In this document: piece by piece, positions 24,951 through 33,658 of the stretch
Layout: the number at the start of each line of letters is the position of its first letter
Position numbering within the stretch: the stretch's first letter is position 1
Assembly: GCF_015477765.1 (NCBI RefSeq)
Contig: NZ_JADLQQ010000006.1
Span: forward strand, 496,001 to 560,000
Length of the DNA stretch: 64,000 nt
Source of the DNA: Nocardia transvalensis
Lineage (GTDB): Bacteria; Actinomycetota; Actinomycetes; Mycobacteriales; Mycobacteriaceae
Direction: 5' to 3'
Program-made: the position numbers and the translations under genes
The notes under the pieces: model-generated
Databases searched by the model: none
What the model was told of the DNA's origin: nothing
What the model saw: only the letters and a program-made list of their open reading frames with translations

Positions 24951-26845
24951 GCACTACCGAGCGATTGCAGACCATCAAGCGGCGCATGGACTTGGCCAAC
25001 GCTCGGATGATATCCCGTGATAAGCGGATCAAAGAGCAGCGCCTACAGCGACCGCTAATGCGCATGTGGGACGGTGACTATAACTTCCGCGGCCTAGTGA
25101 CGCAGGAAATGAATGCGTCTTTTCAGCAGCTTGATCTAGAGACCGGAACGGGGCAGTTCGAGCTACCGTTAGATAACTATCTGGCGCGGTGGCTATGTGA
25201 GCATCAGACGGACGGCGATCCTCGCAGCGGACGCGAGACCGCTAACGTTCATCTAACGGTCGACAAGGATGGAATCAGGCTCGGCTATCGCCTCGCTCAG
25301 TTGAACATCATCAAGGACGAGAACGGCAAGAAGCTTGTCCGGCTCAATTGGAAGCACGATTACGAGGAGCTTAAGCATATCCGTGCTTGGGCGAATCCAT
25401 GGCTTCCGGCCGCGGTGCAATTCCCGCGCATTTTCCCGGCCTGGGGCCAAGCCCGTTGGGTAGGCCGTACTTTGCTGTGGTGCAACCTATTTCGGCTCGA
25501 AACCGGTTTGTGGCAGATCCCGGCGATTCCGAAAGACCCTACTTCACTTGAGGGTTGGTCAGACCAGTACCATCTTTTGCAGTCGCAGTGGACGCAGGTG
25601 GTCAAGCCTGATCCGCCCGGCTACCGCGATCGGTCCATGACGACGTTCGTTTCCGCGCGGTTCGAGTCCATTCACGACCTGATGGAGCCCGTCTGTAAAG
25701 ACGCTGAGCTGACCTGGACGTGTCGCCGGTACATCCAGCATCCCATATTGCAGGAGCTGGGCCCGCTTGACCCGCGCTACTTCGAGGTTGAGAAGCAGCT
25801 CATTGAGCGGGGCGAGATCGACGGCGTGATGTACGACTTCCCGCCGTGGGAAGGTGCTCGGCTGCGTCACGGCTGTCTGGTGTGGGACCTGGAAGACAAG
25901 AGCGCTTGGAACACCGGTACATCGTTCTTCGGCGATATCTTCAAGGGCCTTACCCGAGATGTGGTCACACCGTTCCTATCGAAGGACGACCCGAACGACC
26001 CGCGCTATAACGGCAAGTTCAACGGCAAGGTTGACACTAAGCAGGATCGTTACGCCTCCGGCGTGGATACACATCTTCAGTCCATCCAGGACCCGAATGA
26101 TATCCCTCCTGAACAATTGGAGGAGTACTACCGGCAAGGGTTCCTAGGCACCAATCCGGCTGCGCCTGGTGTGGTGTTCCGGGAGTCCGAGCATACGGGT
26201 ATCCAGTCGTCTACGTTCACGTGGAAGCCCCCGACCGATGGCCAATACGTCGGCGGTGGTGCGTCTATGGAAGGCGTCAACGCTGGCATTGCTGCGGCTA
26301 TTAAGGGCATTGGAGCGCTGTTAGCTCTAATACCTGAAGTAGGTCCGGCTGCGGGTGATGCTGCGGATGTCATTAATACGCTCGCTGAGCCTTTCTATCG
26401 CGACACAATTTTGGCGTGGGCCAAGTGGCGTGACTGGCAGCGGATCGAAAAGATGGGCGCGTTCCACTACTTCGAGAAGCTGGCAGATAAGGCCAAAACC
26501 GGTAACCCGCTCACGTTCCTCTATGCGATGCGGGTAGCGCAGTCCGAGACTCGTGAAACGACCTCGCTGCAACTCGATATCCGCGATGCCACGCCTTGGC
26601 GAATCGGTGAACGCGGTAGGGGTCATTTCGGTCTGGGCGACAGAATCGGCGTGGCGCCGCTCGGTATCAAGCCGGGTCGTATTCGCGTCGAACGTGTCTC
26701 GGAGATCGTCCTTACATGGGACCGAGAGACCAGCCCGACTTGGAAAATCACAGTCGGTGAGCGTGATTATGAAGATCCGATGTTGAGGGCGTTCCGCAAT
26801 CTCGATAACGCCTTTAACTCCATCTTCGCGCTCACGGCATCGTAA
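24947..26845 (+). CDS. Minor tail protein (Gp37-like, tail tip)
   Basis: The ATG at 24947 overlaps the previous stop (ATGA). The 632-aa product contains MRMWDGDYNFRGLVTQEMNA, a tail-associated beta domain, and a C-terminal EIVLTWDRETSPTWKITVGE strand set. It is like the ReqiPepy6 Gp37-type proteins of actinophages. A central Gly/Ala-rich hydrophobic stretch (IAAAIKGIGALLALIPEVGP) may interact with membrane. Adsorption or tail-tip function is inferred from position. Confidence 0.75.
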   Translation: MSTTERLQTIKRRMDLANARMISRDKRIKEQRLQRPLMRMWDGDYNFRGLVTQEMNASFQQLDLETGTGQFELPLDNYLARWLCEHQTDGDPRSGRETANVHLTVDKDGIRLGYRLAQLNIIKDENGKKLVRLNWKHDYEELKHIRAWANPWLPAAVQFPRIFPAWGQARWVGRTLLWCNLFRLETGLWQIPAIPKDPTSLEGWSDQYHLLQSQWTQVVKPDPPGYRDRSMTTFVSARFESIHDLMEPVCKDAELTWTCRRYIQHPILQELGPLDPRYFEVEKQLIERGEIDGVMYDFPPWEGARLRHGCLVWDLEDKSAWNTGTSFFGDIFKGLTRDVVTPFLSKDDPNDPRYNGKFNGKVDTKQDRYASGVDTHLQSIQDPNDIPPEQLEEYYRQGFLGTNPAAPGVVFRESEHTGIQSSTFTWKPPTDGQYVGGGASMEGVNAGIAAAIKGIGALLALIPEVGPAAGDAADVINTLAEPFYRDTILAWAKWRDWQRIEKMGAFHYFEKLADKAKTGNPLTFLYAMRVAQSETRETTSLQLDIRDATPWRIGERGRGHFGLGDRIGVAPLGIKPGRIRVERVSEIVLTWDRETSPTWKITVGERDYEDPMLRAFRNLDNAFNSIFALTAS

Positions 26846-26866
26846 CAATCGGTTAGGGGATGGGAT

Positions 26867-27385
26867 TTGGAGAATCCTCCTGTTGCTAACGAGAACAACC
26901 CGGATGACATCGAATGGATGTTCACCCATCTGCCGTTGTCGGACAGCCTCCCGCTTCAGGTACAGCCGAAGGCGCGCAAAGAGTGGGCTCAGCTGTTCAA
27001 GTCTTACGGCGTTCGATGGCATCCGGAGCTGGCGACCAAGAAGCTTCGACATATCGGGCGCGGCGGTACGCATGACCTTAACGGCCTTATGGTCGTTTTG
27101 GACATCAACGATCCGGACCCTGAACCTATTCGAGTTCCGGACCCAGAAGAGATGACCGGCGCTGAACAAGCGTTTATGGCCGAACGTCTCCGCTATATGG
27201 GCCGGATGCCTTCGCCTCCGCACCGAGTGCCGGCCGGGGAACGTTTGGACCCTTCAAAGCATGACGCAGCGGTGGTGCTCGGCTATCTGATGGGTTGTGA
27301 CGACGTGGAAAAGCGGCGCGTTATCGCCGCTGAAATGACGGGCCTCGCCCGTGAAGAAATCCTAGAGAAGTATCGAGGTGTTTAG
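26867..27385 (+). CDS. Minor tail-region protein of unknown function
   Basis: The TTG at 26867 follows AGGGGATGGGAT; no in-frame ATG is near. The 172-aa acidic product contains MFTHLPLSDSLPLQ, RWHPELATKKLRHIGRGG and a C-terminal TGLAREEILEKYRGV. It may belong to the DUF2744-like proteins seen at this place in actinophages, but this is not certain. The last base overlaps the endolysin GTG. Confidence 0.55.
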   Translation: MENPPVANENNPDDIEWMFTHLPLSDSLPLQVQPKARKEWAQLFKSYGVRWHPELATKKLRHIGRGGTHDLNGLMVVLDINDPDPEPIRVPDPEEMTGAEQAFMAERLRYMGRMPSPPHRVPAGERLDPSKHDAAVVLGYLMGCDDVEKRRVIAAEMTGLAREEILEKYRGV

Positions 27386-28143
27386 TGGGTTGGAGTGGCG
27401 ACCCTGTTTGGCTCGCTGATGTGCTGCGGGCCGAAGGGCTTGAGGTGAGAGAGTTCCCCGGTTGGCGTGACCGTGGACATGGTGATTTCGGAAGCATCTG
27501 GGGCGTGGTCGCGCACCACACCGGTAATAACCCTCCGTCGAACAACCCGCGCTATATATCGGAGCATCCGGACTTGGGGCTGTGTTCGCAGCTGCATCTA
27601 GCCCGTGACGGCGTGGTGACCGTATGCGGTGTGGGCGTGGCTTGGCACGCCGGGCAAGGATTTTATCCGGGCCTGCCGACCGATAACGCCAACTACCACA
27701 CCATTGGAATCGAGGCGGAGAACAACGGCACTGAGGGTTGGTCCGATAGCCAGTATTCGGCATACGTGAAGGCCGTTGCCGCAATCCTGCGAAAGCTCGG
27801 TTATGACTCATCGCATGTGATCGGTCATAAGGAGTGGGCGGGCCGCGCTCAGGGCAAGTGGGACCCCGGAAGCATGGATATGGATGCGTTCCGGGCTGAT
27901 GTGCAAAAGCAGATTGACAACAAGAATGATGAGGGTTTCCTTATGGCGCTGAATGACGCTGATCAGCATCGTGTGCTGTTCGAGCTGACTAACCGTTTTC
28001 CGTCGCGTGTCCAGGGCTCCACGTTCGCCGACACCTTGGTCGGTTACGTGCTGGAGATGGACCGGAAGGTTGAGGAGTTGCACGAGTCGCGTAAGGCGCT
28101 GGAAGCGAAGTTGGATGCCGTGCTGGCGAAGGTGGCGGCCTAA
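27385..28143 (+). CDS. Endolysin (lysin A), N-acetylmuramoyl-L-alanine amidase
   Basis: The 252-aa product has an Amidase_2 domain: VVAHHTGN (H44/H45), SHVIGHKEW (H148) and GKWDPG (K158, D160) give the zinc ligands and catalytic lysine. The linker is short and the C-terminal part is a coiled coil (VEELHESRKALEAKLDAVLA). It cuts the bond between muramic acid and the stem peptide. GTG 27385 overlaps the preceding stop; the stop overlaps the holin ATG. Confidence 0.88.
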   Translation: MGWSGDPVWLADVLRAEGLEVREFPGWRDRGHGDFGSIWGVVAHHTGNNPPSNNPRYISEHPDLGLCSQLHLARDGVVTVCGVGVAWHAGQGFYPGLPTDNANYHTIGIEAENNGTEGWSDSQYSAYVKAVAAILRKLGYDSSHVIGHKEWAGRAQGKWDPGSMDMDAFRADVQKQIDNKNDEGFLMALNDADQHRVLFELTNRFPSRVQGSTFADTLVGYVLEMDRKVEELHESRKALEAKLDAVLAKVAA

Positions 28144-28397
28144 TGGGACCGACTCAGGTACAGCATTCTTCGCGGGCGGCTATCCGCACGGGCTTCGCGG
28201 TGTTCGTTGCCGTGCTGAGCCTCATCCCAACTGTGTTGGCTACGAGCGGTCTTGACCACACGGTGTACGGCGCGCAGATCGTTGCGGTTGCTGCTGCGGT
28301 GACCAAGGTTTTCGCGCTGCCTGGTGTGAACGACTTCATTGAGAAGTTCTTGCCGTTCCTGGCGGCTGAGCCGCAGGCGGGGAGCGATGGACCTTAG
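28143..28397 (+). CDS. Holin-like protein with two membrane segments
   Basis: The 84-aa product has hydrophobic segments at about residues 13-33 (IRTGFAVFVAVLSLIPTVLA) and 40-60 (VYGAQIVAVAAAVTKVFAL), the size and layout of r1t-type holins. The ATG overlaps the amidase stop (TAATG). It would let endolysin reach the cell wall. Confidence 0.75.
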   Translation: MGPTQVQHSSRAAIRTGFAVFVAVLSLIPTVLATSGLDHTVYGAQIVAVAAAVTKVFALPGVNDFIEKFLPFLAAEPQAGSDGP

Positions 28398-28755
28398 TAC
28401 GCATCCAGTTGTCGTTGCGGCATCGGTTGCGGGGGCTGTTATCGCTGTCTTGGCGGTAGCAGTCCCTAAGGTTCGTGCGCTTCTGGCCACGTTCGCTGAG
28501 GTTCGAGTCAAGCGATATGAGTACCTTGCACGGCTGGAAGAGGCACGGGGGGAGCTGATTTCGGCTCGACTGGACGACTTGTCCAAGCAGTTGGATAAGT
28601 CTTTGAAGGCTCGGGCCGAGGATGCGGCAAGACATCAGCGTGAGATCGCTGAGTTCCGAGACAAGCTGACGGAAGCGCTTACCGAGCTGGCTGAAGCGCG
28701 CGTGGAAATCGCGGCCTTGCGGGCTGAGCTACAGGTGTTGCGCACCGAAAAGTGA
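28387..28755 (+). CDS. Membrane-anchored coiled-coil lysis protein
   Basis: ATG 28387 overlaps the holin end. The 122-aa product has one N-terminal membrane segment (VVVAASVAGAVIAVLAVAV) followed by a long coiled coil (RLDDLSKQLDKSLKARAEDA). This layout recalls a second holin or a spanin-like protein. Function is inferred from the lysis context. Confidence 0.65.
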   Translation: MDLSTHPVVVAASVAGAVIAVLAVAVPKVRALLATFAEVRVKRYEYLARLEEARGELISARLDDLSKQLDKSLKARAEDAARHQREIAEFRDKLTEALTELAEARVEIAALRAELQVLRTEK

Positions 28756-28766
28756 GGAGCCACATA

Positions 28767-30005
28767 GTGACTGAACCTTTGGCTCCAAGACCGGATAACG
28801 CCTACGACCCCGAGACCGGCACGAGTAAGTACGGCACCGGCGACGTTGCTAAGGACATCCCGAACTTCGGCTATGACCTATCGGAGGCAACGGTATCCCA
28901 GTTCTTCGATCCCTGGTCCGGCGGAACGGGTGGTTTGATCGGCGCTTTCGACAAGGTGGTCAAGTCGCTGTTCGACATGGCGGTGACCATTGCCGGGCAA
29001 CTCGTACAAGGGACTCTGAAAGAAATTCTCACGTTCGTCGGAAACCTGCTCGGTGTTCACGGAAATACCCTTGGCACTCACGCTAGCACCCTCGGCGATC
29101 ATGAAGCGCGGATCGAGAATCTGAAGAAATCCGTTGACGGCGTGGTCCAAACGATCAACGGCGCATACCAACCACTGTATTTCTCAGGGTTCGTCGAACT
29201 GAAGCCGACAACGAACCTGATTGATGTGATCATGATCGGCGCGGGCGGCGGCGGAGGCGGCGGCAAGGACGGCGGACTCATCAGCCCCAACTACGGCGGA
29301 GGCGGTGGCGGCGGAGGCGGTGAGTCCCACGTGACCATCAACGCATCCGATGTTCCGTCCGGGCCCGATGGCATTCGTCGAATCTGGATCACCATGGGCG
29401 GCAACGGGACCGGCGAACAACCACCCCAGGGCGGTGGCCCCGGTGTTGGTGGCCAGAACGGCGCGGACACAACGTTGTACTTCTCCGACCCATCCCAGGG
29501 CACCCCAACCGCGAAGTACCGCGCTGGCGGCGGAGCTGGCGGCCAAAGCCGTACCAACGCAGCATCACCCGCCGTCGGAGGATCGGGCACGGTGTCCGGC
29601 GGTAACGGCGGAGCGTTCCGTTTCCACGGTCAGACCGCGGTCAGTGAGAACGGACAGGACTCGGCGCAACCGGTCGGCGTGTCCAACGGTGGCGGTGGCG
29701 GAGGTGCTGGCTCGGGCATGCCCGGCGGCATCCCCGTAGGGACTCCAGACCACGTACCCGGTCGTGGTGGCGGCGGCGGCCCGAACCTGGGCGGAAAACC
29801 CGTGGGCGGCAACGGGACAGCCACCACCGAGTACCTACCGATCGGGGGCGGCGGCGGAGCAGGCGGCAACAGCAGCACACCAGGCGGCAACGGCGGGGAC
29901 CCCGGAGGCGGCGGAGGAGGCGGCGGAGCCATCGGCGGAATCGGACGGCAAACAGCGGGCGGACACGGCGGAGTAGGCCGGGCCTGGATCAGAGAGAGGA
30001 CGTAG
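28767..30005 (+). CDS. Glycine-rich minor tail protein (probable receptor-binding)
   Basis: GTG 28767 follows GAGGAG. The 412-aa product has an N-terminal region with an amphipathic coiled coil (HASTLGDHEARIENLKKSVD) and then, from about residue 155, a domain with many glycine tracts (GAGGGGGGG, PNYGGGGGGGGG, GDPGGGGGGGG). Such glycine-rich domains occur in tail tips and fibres of actinophages and in polyglycine-bundle adhesins. It ends in GRAWIRERT. Confidence 0.75.
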   Translation: MTEPLAPRPDNAYDPETGTSKYGTGDVAKDIPNFGYDLSEATVSQFFDPWSGGTGGLIGAFDKVVKSLFDMAVTIAGQLVQGTLKEILTFVGNLLGVHGNTLGTHASTLGDHEARIENLKKSVDGVVQTINGAYQPLYFSGFVELKPTTNLIDVIMIGAGGGGGGGKDGGLISPNYGGGGGGGGGESHVTINASDVPSGPDGIRRIWITMGGNGTGEQPPQGGGPGVGGQNGADTTLYFSDPSQGTPTAKYRAGGGAGGQSRTNAASPAVGGSGTVSGGNGGAFRFHGQTAVSENGQDSAQPVGVSNGGGGGGAGSGMPGGIPVGTPDHVPGRGGGGGPNLGGKPVGGNGTATTEYLPIGGGGGAGGNSSTPGGNGGDPGGGGGGGGAIGGIGRQTAGGHGGVGRAWIRERT

Positions 30006-30008
30006 ACC

Positions 30009-30380
30009 GTGGCGAAGGTTGCCACCGTGCATATTGACCAGATCAACCTTATCGGTCACGCGAAGGTGTTCAAGCTCAGCGAACCATTCGATGTCGAGGG
30101 GGAACCGTGTTCGCATGCGCTCGTGTGGATTACACCGGCCGATGCATTCCAGAACGCGCAAGTCGGGGTGCTGCCAGCTACTGAATGGGGCAGTGTCATG
30201 GGCGGACATCTGCGACGGCGGGCCGGTTTCATCGCCCGCGACTGCTACAACCCCGATGACGCCGAGTACGTGAACGGCTGCTACGTGACCGCCCTGGATA
30301 TGCTCGGCTACAAGTACGTCACGCCCGAGGACTTCCCGACCGAGGAGCCCTCGGCGAGTGGTGTGGAAGGCGACGGGTAA
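30009..30380 (+). CDS. Phage protein following the tail genes, function unknown
   Basis: GTG 30009 lies three bases after the previous stop. The 123-aa product has HIDQINLIGHAKVFKLSEPF, CSHALVWITPADA and CYVTALDMLGY. It may be a tail fibre accessory or a post-tail moron; no family is recognised. It is the last rightward gene of the late region. Confidence 0.6.
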   Translation: MAKVATVHIDQINLIGHAKVFKLSEPFDVEGEPCSHALVWITPADAFQNAQVGVLPATEWGSVMGGHLRRRAGFIARDCYNPDDAEYVNGCYVTALDMLGYKYVTPEDFPTEEPSASGVEGDG

Positions 30381-30416
30381 TCCGGGGCCTGCGCCGGGTC
30401 TGCCCTCCCAACGCGC

Positions 30417-30611
30417 CTAAACTTCGCATGCTGTTGCAGGTCCACCGCGTGTCTCTTCGATGAAGATCCTGAGCCCTTCGGCAACCTTTCTCGACAGGAT
30501 CGCTAGCTGCTCAGGCGGCAAGTAGGTTCCGTCAGCAGCGGCGTCGGCAAGCCGATCCCGGACCTGTTCGAGCCAGAGTTGGGCGAACTCGGTGCGGCTC
30601 TGGAAGGGCAT
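30417..30611 (-). CDS. Small helical cargo protein
   Basis: The 64-aa product (FAQLWLEQVRDRLADAAADG; LAILSRKVAEGLRIFIEE) is helical and acidic-basic amphipathic. It is oriented left like the genes at 30.8-32.8 kb and could be the end of that operon, or a leaderless gene with TTAGGGT about 12 bases upstream. Function unknown. Confidence 0.45.
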   Translation of the reverse strand: MPFQSRTEFAQLWLEQVRDRLADAAADGTYLPPEQLAILSRKVAEGLRIFIEETRGGPATACEV

Positions 30612-30677
30612 GAGCAGACCCTAACAGCTCTCGAACATGCTTTCGATAACGAGCTTGTTTCGATAAACTGCCGGACC

Positions 30678-30815
30678 GTGGAGAACGAGCCCAAGCTATG
30701 TGCGTTGTGCCAGGAGCGCCACGCCGGTCCGGGCGGGATGCTCTGTCCGGAGTGCAAAGACCGCCTGGTTGAACGCACCAAAGACCCGTACCCGGACCGC
30801 CCGCCCCAGGAGTAG
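30678..30815 (+). CDS. 45-aa zinc-ribbon protein
   Basis: From GTG 30678 the product has CALC and CPEC pairs 13 residues apart (LCALCQERHAGPGG then MLCPECKDRL), a typical zinc ribbon. A GATAAACT element lies about 12-16 bases upstream, so the mRNA may be leaderless. Divergent from the gene at 30417-30611. Confidence 0.5.
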   Translation: MENEPKLCALCQERHAGPGGMLCPECKDRLVERTKDPYPDRPPQE

Positions 30816-30842
30816 ACGAACGGCCACGGGCTGCGCGGAGTG

Positions 30843-31007
30843 CTAGCCCCATCTCCGGATACCGGCGCACCGCCAGCGGCCCGGTCGACGCGCTACCCAC
30901 TCGCGCCAGGCCCTTGCTCGCTGGGCATACATGAGCGACAGCGAGTCTGGGGACGGTTCGTCCGAAGGGTTGGTGTAGGGCTGGAACTCGATCGGCTCAT
31001 CGGTCAT
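30843..31007 (-). CDS. 54-aa cargo protein
   Basis: A reading frame from ATG 31007 to TAG 30843 gives TDEPIEFQPYTNPSDEPSPD followed by a basic C-terminus (RARAWREWVARRPGRWRCAG). The acidic-then-basic layout and its position after the nuclease-like gene support it, but there is no clear ribosome binding site. The rest of 30816-31114 shows no other gene. Confidence 0.35.
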   Translation of the reverse strand: MTDEPIEFQPYTNPSDEPSPDSLSLMYAQRARAWREWVARRPGRWRCAGIRRWG

Positions 31008-31114
31008 GCCTATGTTGACGCGCCTCTGGTCACATCGGTTCCGGTCGCGCTAGGAAAGCAACCTTCGGTTCGATGCCCTGCAATCTGCATGCGTCCAGTT
31101 TGAAAAGAAAACCA

Positions 31115-32242
31115 TTATCTCTGCCTCGGATCGAGACCCCTATTGATCTCTTGCTGTCTCGCCAGCTCCAACGCACGTTCCGCTGCCCGGCCGCCTCGCT
31201 CGACACTCGGTGTTTGTGTCGGGGCACTAGGCATCGAGACATTAGGCGCGGGCCTGCCTTGGTTCATTATCTGCATAATCGCCTGCAACTCCGGCGCATA
31301 GCCCCGTTGTTGGGCTAGCTGCATCTGTTGCTGCTGATATTTTTCGGCGGCTTCTCTTGCCGCCTGGACTTGCGCCTCACGCTGGGCAACCTGTCCTATC
31401 GACTCGATACCTTTTGTGACCTCTTGGCGTTGATTCTCGCGGTTCTGTGCCAGGATTTGTTCCATGATCTTCGCTTGCTCACCCGTGACGCCGATACTCC
31501 AGAGCATAGACTTGGTCTGCGCTTTTTCCTCTTCCCGGACCTTATTGAGTTGATTGCTAGTCGACTCGTGAGCGCGCTGGACATCAGCCGGGTCGATGAA
31601 GAGGAAGTTCTCTTTAGCCTGCGCGAGCTGCTGATTCTTCTCCGCTACGGTTTTGGCGAGCGCTTCCTTCCCCTTGGCCTGCTGCTTCGCCTTTTCGAGG
31701 GACTGGGCCAGCGTTAGATCCTTCTGCTTTTGTTGGGCCAGCTGCTTCTCTGCGGCTTGGCGGGCCAGCTCGCCGACGCCTGGGAGTTCAAGTTGTTGAC
31801 CGCGCTCCATCTCCAAGCCAAGCGCCCAAACTTGTCGGGCCTCATCTCGCGTGATCACCTGATGTGTGAACTTGTCTGGGAAATCCCGCTTCAATCCGTC
31901 GATCAGTCGCTGCGCCTCTTTCGATACCGTCTCACCTTCGACGGATCGCAACACATGCCCTTGTATCAAACCTTTCTCGATAAGCTCCCGCACCGCTTTC
32001 AGCTGCTTCTCATCTTTCCTACCCTCGATCCTGCCGGACTTATCTTCAATAGTGAAGGTGCGGCCCCGGTCTTCTTTCGCATGGTCGAATCGGATTCGAC
32101 CCTGCGTGGTTTCGTATATGCGAGACTGCTGGACGTACCCTCGCTGGCGGTCGCGAAAGTATCGTTCGATGCCGTTTTCGAATATTCTTCCACGTTGGTT
32201 AGGATCGTAGTCGTGGCGATCGCTATCGTATCCATCCGGCAT
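31115..32242 (-). CDS. Nuclease-like coiled-coil protein, possible toxin or effector
   Basis: From ATG 32242 the product has 375 aa. The first 140 residues contain GRIFENGIERYFRDRQRGYV, GRIRFDHAKEDRGRTFTIED and KSGR; the series D, then I-E-D-K, fits a PD-(D/E)XK endonuclease core. Residues from about 150 on form a very long Gln/Ala/Lys-rich coiled coil (AAEKQLAQQKQKDLTLAQ; REAAEKYQQQQMQLAQQRG) ending in a Pro-rich tail. No signal peptide is seen. It lies 80 bases downstream of an acidic partner gene. The function is inference; it might act in phage exclusion, as a toxin, or as an injected protein. Confidence 0.5.
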   Translation of the reverse strand: MPDGYDSDRHDYDPNQRGRIFENGIERYFRDRQRGYVQQSRIYETTQGRIRFDHAKEDRGRTFTIEDKSGRIEGRKDEKQLKAVRELIEKGLIQGHVLRSVEGETVSKEAQRLIDGLKRDFPDKFTHQVITRDEARQVWALGLEMERGQQLELPGVGELARQAAEKQLAQQKQKDLTLAQSLEKAKQQAKGKEALAKTVAEKNQQLAQAKENFLFIDPADVQRAHESTSNQLNKVREEEKAQTKSMLWSIGVTGEQAKIMEQILAQNRENQRQEVTKGIESIGQVAQREAQVQAAREAAEKYQQQQMQLAQQRGYAPELQAIMQIMNQGRPAPNVSMPSAPTQTPSVERGGRAAERALELARQQEINRGLDPRQR

Positions 32243-32322
32243 GACTGATCCCACCCCCCGAGGTGTGCGTCTTGGTTATGAAGGGTTTCAGGTGGGTGTA
32301 CCGTCACCTGATGGGTACGGGT

Positions 32323-32841
32323 TTACCCCTGCCGTTTTTCTTCATGGTAGGAGGCGTATTCGCGTATGATTGCAGCCATTTTCGAAAACATGCCGTCGTA
32401 ATCTTCGGGATGATATTCGATCATGCTGTCCATCAAACCCCACGCGGTTTCAATGTCTTCGTCTTCCGTGTCGAATCGCAGGGCGGGGTTCACGTGGTCG
32501 TAGAACGAATGGTCACGGCCGAACCATTCGTAGTTTATCCATTCAGCGCCTGCGAACTTGATGAAACATTCCCCGATGAAACAAATGAAAGCGTCTGCGA
32601 TATCGGCGTTCTCGGGTGCCATCGCGGTGGACATGTCCGGAAACAACTCGGCGACAAGGGTATCCAGCCTGGCCAACTCCGGCGCCCCCTCGGGCCACGG
32701 CTCCGCTGGGAGGTCGCGCAGTCCGGCGCGCTGGAGGAACTTCTGTGCCTGCGCTGCACGCCGAGGTGGTGAAACCCAATCCAGCCAGCCTTGTGTCTTC
32801 TCATCAATTTCGATATTGAAGCCCATCTGGCCGTCACTCAC
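32323..32841 (-). CDS. Acidic cargo protein, possible partner/immunity of the nuclease-like protein
   Basis: The 172-aa product is acidic (NIEIDEKTQGWLDWVSPPRR; FDTEDEDIETAWGLMDSMIE) with a predicted alpha/beta fold like small immunity proteins. It stands directly upstream of the nuclease-like gene in the same direction. No family is recognised; the immunity role is only suggested by size, charge and order. Confidence 0.5.
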   Translation of the reverse strand: MSDGQMGFNIEIDEKTQGWLDWVSPPRRAAQAQKFLQRAGLRDLPAEPWPEGAPELARLDTLVAELFPDMSTAMAPENADIADAFICFIGECFIKFAGAEWINYEWFGRDHSFYDHVNPALRFDTEDEDIETAWGLMDSMIEYHPEDYDGMFSKMAAIIREYASYHEEKRQG

Positions 32842-32871
32842 GTCAAGCTCCCCTCTGCGGTCGGTTGGTCG

Positions 32872-33234
32872 TCACTGTAACGGCTGGAACCGACAGGTAG
32901 TCAGCTCCTTGCGCGGGTACACGGTCCCGCTCGTAGCCGAATGGACCTCGGCGAACGTCCGCGCCTCATCCAGGTCGATATGCATCAGGTTGGGGACCAC
33001 GACGATTCCGATCTCGTCGGCGCACAGTTGGTCACGCAGCACGGTCAACGGTGGATTCTGCCATTCGGCCGACGTGACGACAGTTCGGGCCACGACCAGG
33101 CTGTACCTGTTGGCATACGCGCGGCAGGTACGAACATCCCAGCCGTTCACCCGTTCGTCGAAATGCGGGAGGTGGAGGGCCTTGTCGATCCACACCAGGC
33201 AGCGGACCTCGGCTTTCACGGTAGTTGTATGCAT
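32872..33234 (-). CDS. Cargo protein of unknown function
   Basis: From ATG 33234, preceded by GGAAAG, the product has 120 aa (HTTTVKAEVRCLVWIDKALH; LDEARTFAEVHSATSGTVYP). A longer form from TTG 33330 would add a Cys-rich N-terminus (GICEPTCVGRGHCGQ). The overlapping rightward frame 32941-33351 has poorer codon use and is considered a shadow. It follows the second micropeptide of the duplicated cassette. Confidence 0.5.
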   Translation of the reverse strand: MHTTTVKAEVRCLVWIDKALHLPHFDERVNGWDVRTCRAYANRYSLVVARTVVTSAEWQNPPLTVLRDQLCADEIGIVVVPNLMHIDLDEARTFAEVHSATSGTVYPRKELTTCRFQPLQ

Positions 33235-33359
33235 GAGCTTTCCGACTTCATGAAGTTGTCCGCAATGCCCCCGGCCAACGCAGGTTGGCTCACATATTCC
33301 GGCCGACCAGGGGCACTGTTTGATGACCAAAACGGTTGCTACACAGCGTGAGTCACGAA

Positions 33360-33398
33360 CTACTCATCGGCTGCGGTGTCGTCTTCGGGTCCGATCAT
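33360..33398 (-). CDS. 12-aa micropeptide, paralogue of the 37-aa peptide at 35152
   Basis: ATG 33398 is preceded by AAAGGGGG at good spacing. The product MIGPEDDTAADE matches the start of the peptide at 35152-35265 (MARPEDDAAAD). It is cut by a stop after 12 codons, so it is either a short form or a truncated copy. Confidence 0.35.
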   Translation of the reverse strand: MIGPEDDTAADE

Positions 33399-33511
33399 GT
33401 GCACCCCCTTTCGAATCTCGTTATGGCCCACCGCCAGACCCCTCCGCACGCGCAGGCGCGGGGAACGACCAGATGTGCGCGACTGGTCATCGTGACGGTG
33501 CTGGACATCTC

Positions 33512-33658
33512 TCAGTAGGTGCGGCTGCTGTCGGGCTTGACTCTCCCCGCATCAACCAACGTCCGCCACGCGGCACGCTTGCGGGGACAGCTATCGAGGT
33601 GACAAGCCTTGTGCTGCTGCGTGATTCGGTGCGCTTGTAGCGGTGTGAGCGGCTGGAG
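33512..33658 (-). pseudogene. 3' remnant of a gene like 35408-35710
   Basis: One frame, which has no start codon, reads LQPLTPLQAHRITQQHKAC, then SCPRKRAAWRTLVDAGRVKP and DSSRTY. This matches the C-terminal half of the 35408-35710 product (EPLTVPQAHRIMQQHREC; GCPRKAAAWRTLVESGRVKP). The 5' half is missing and the Nudix frame runs into the same DNA in another frame. Confidence 0.6.

Noticed and set aside
32941..33351. 136-aa rightward frame in the cargo region
   Set aside because: The leftward frame over the same DNA agrees with the direction of its neighbours and has a ribosome binding site.
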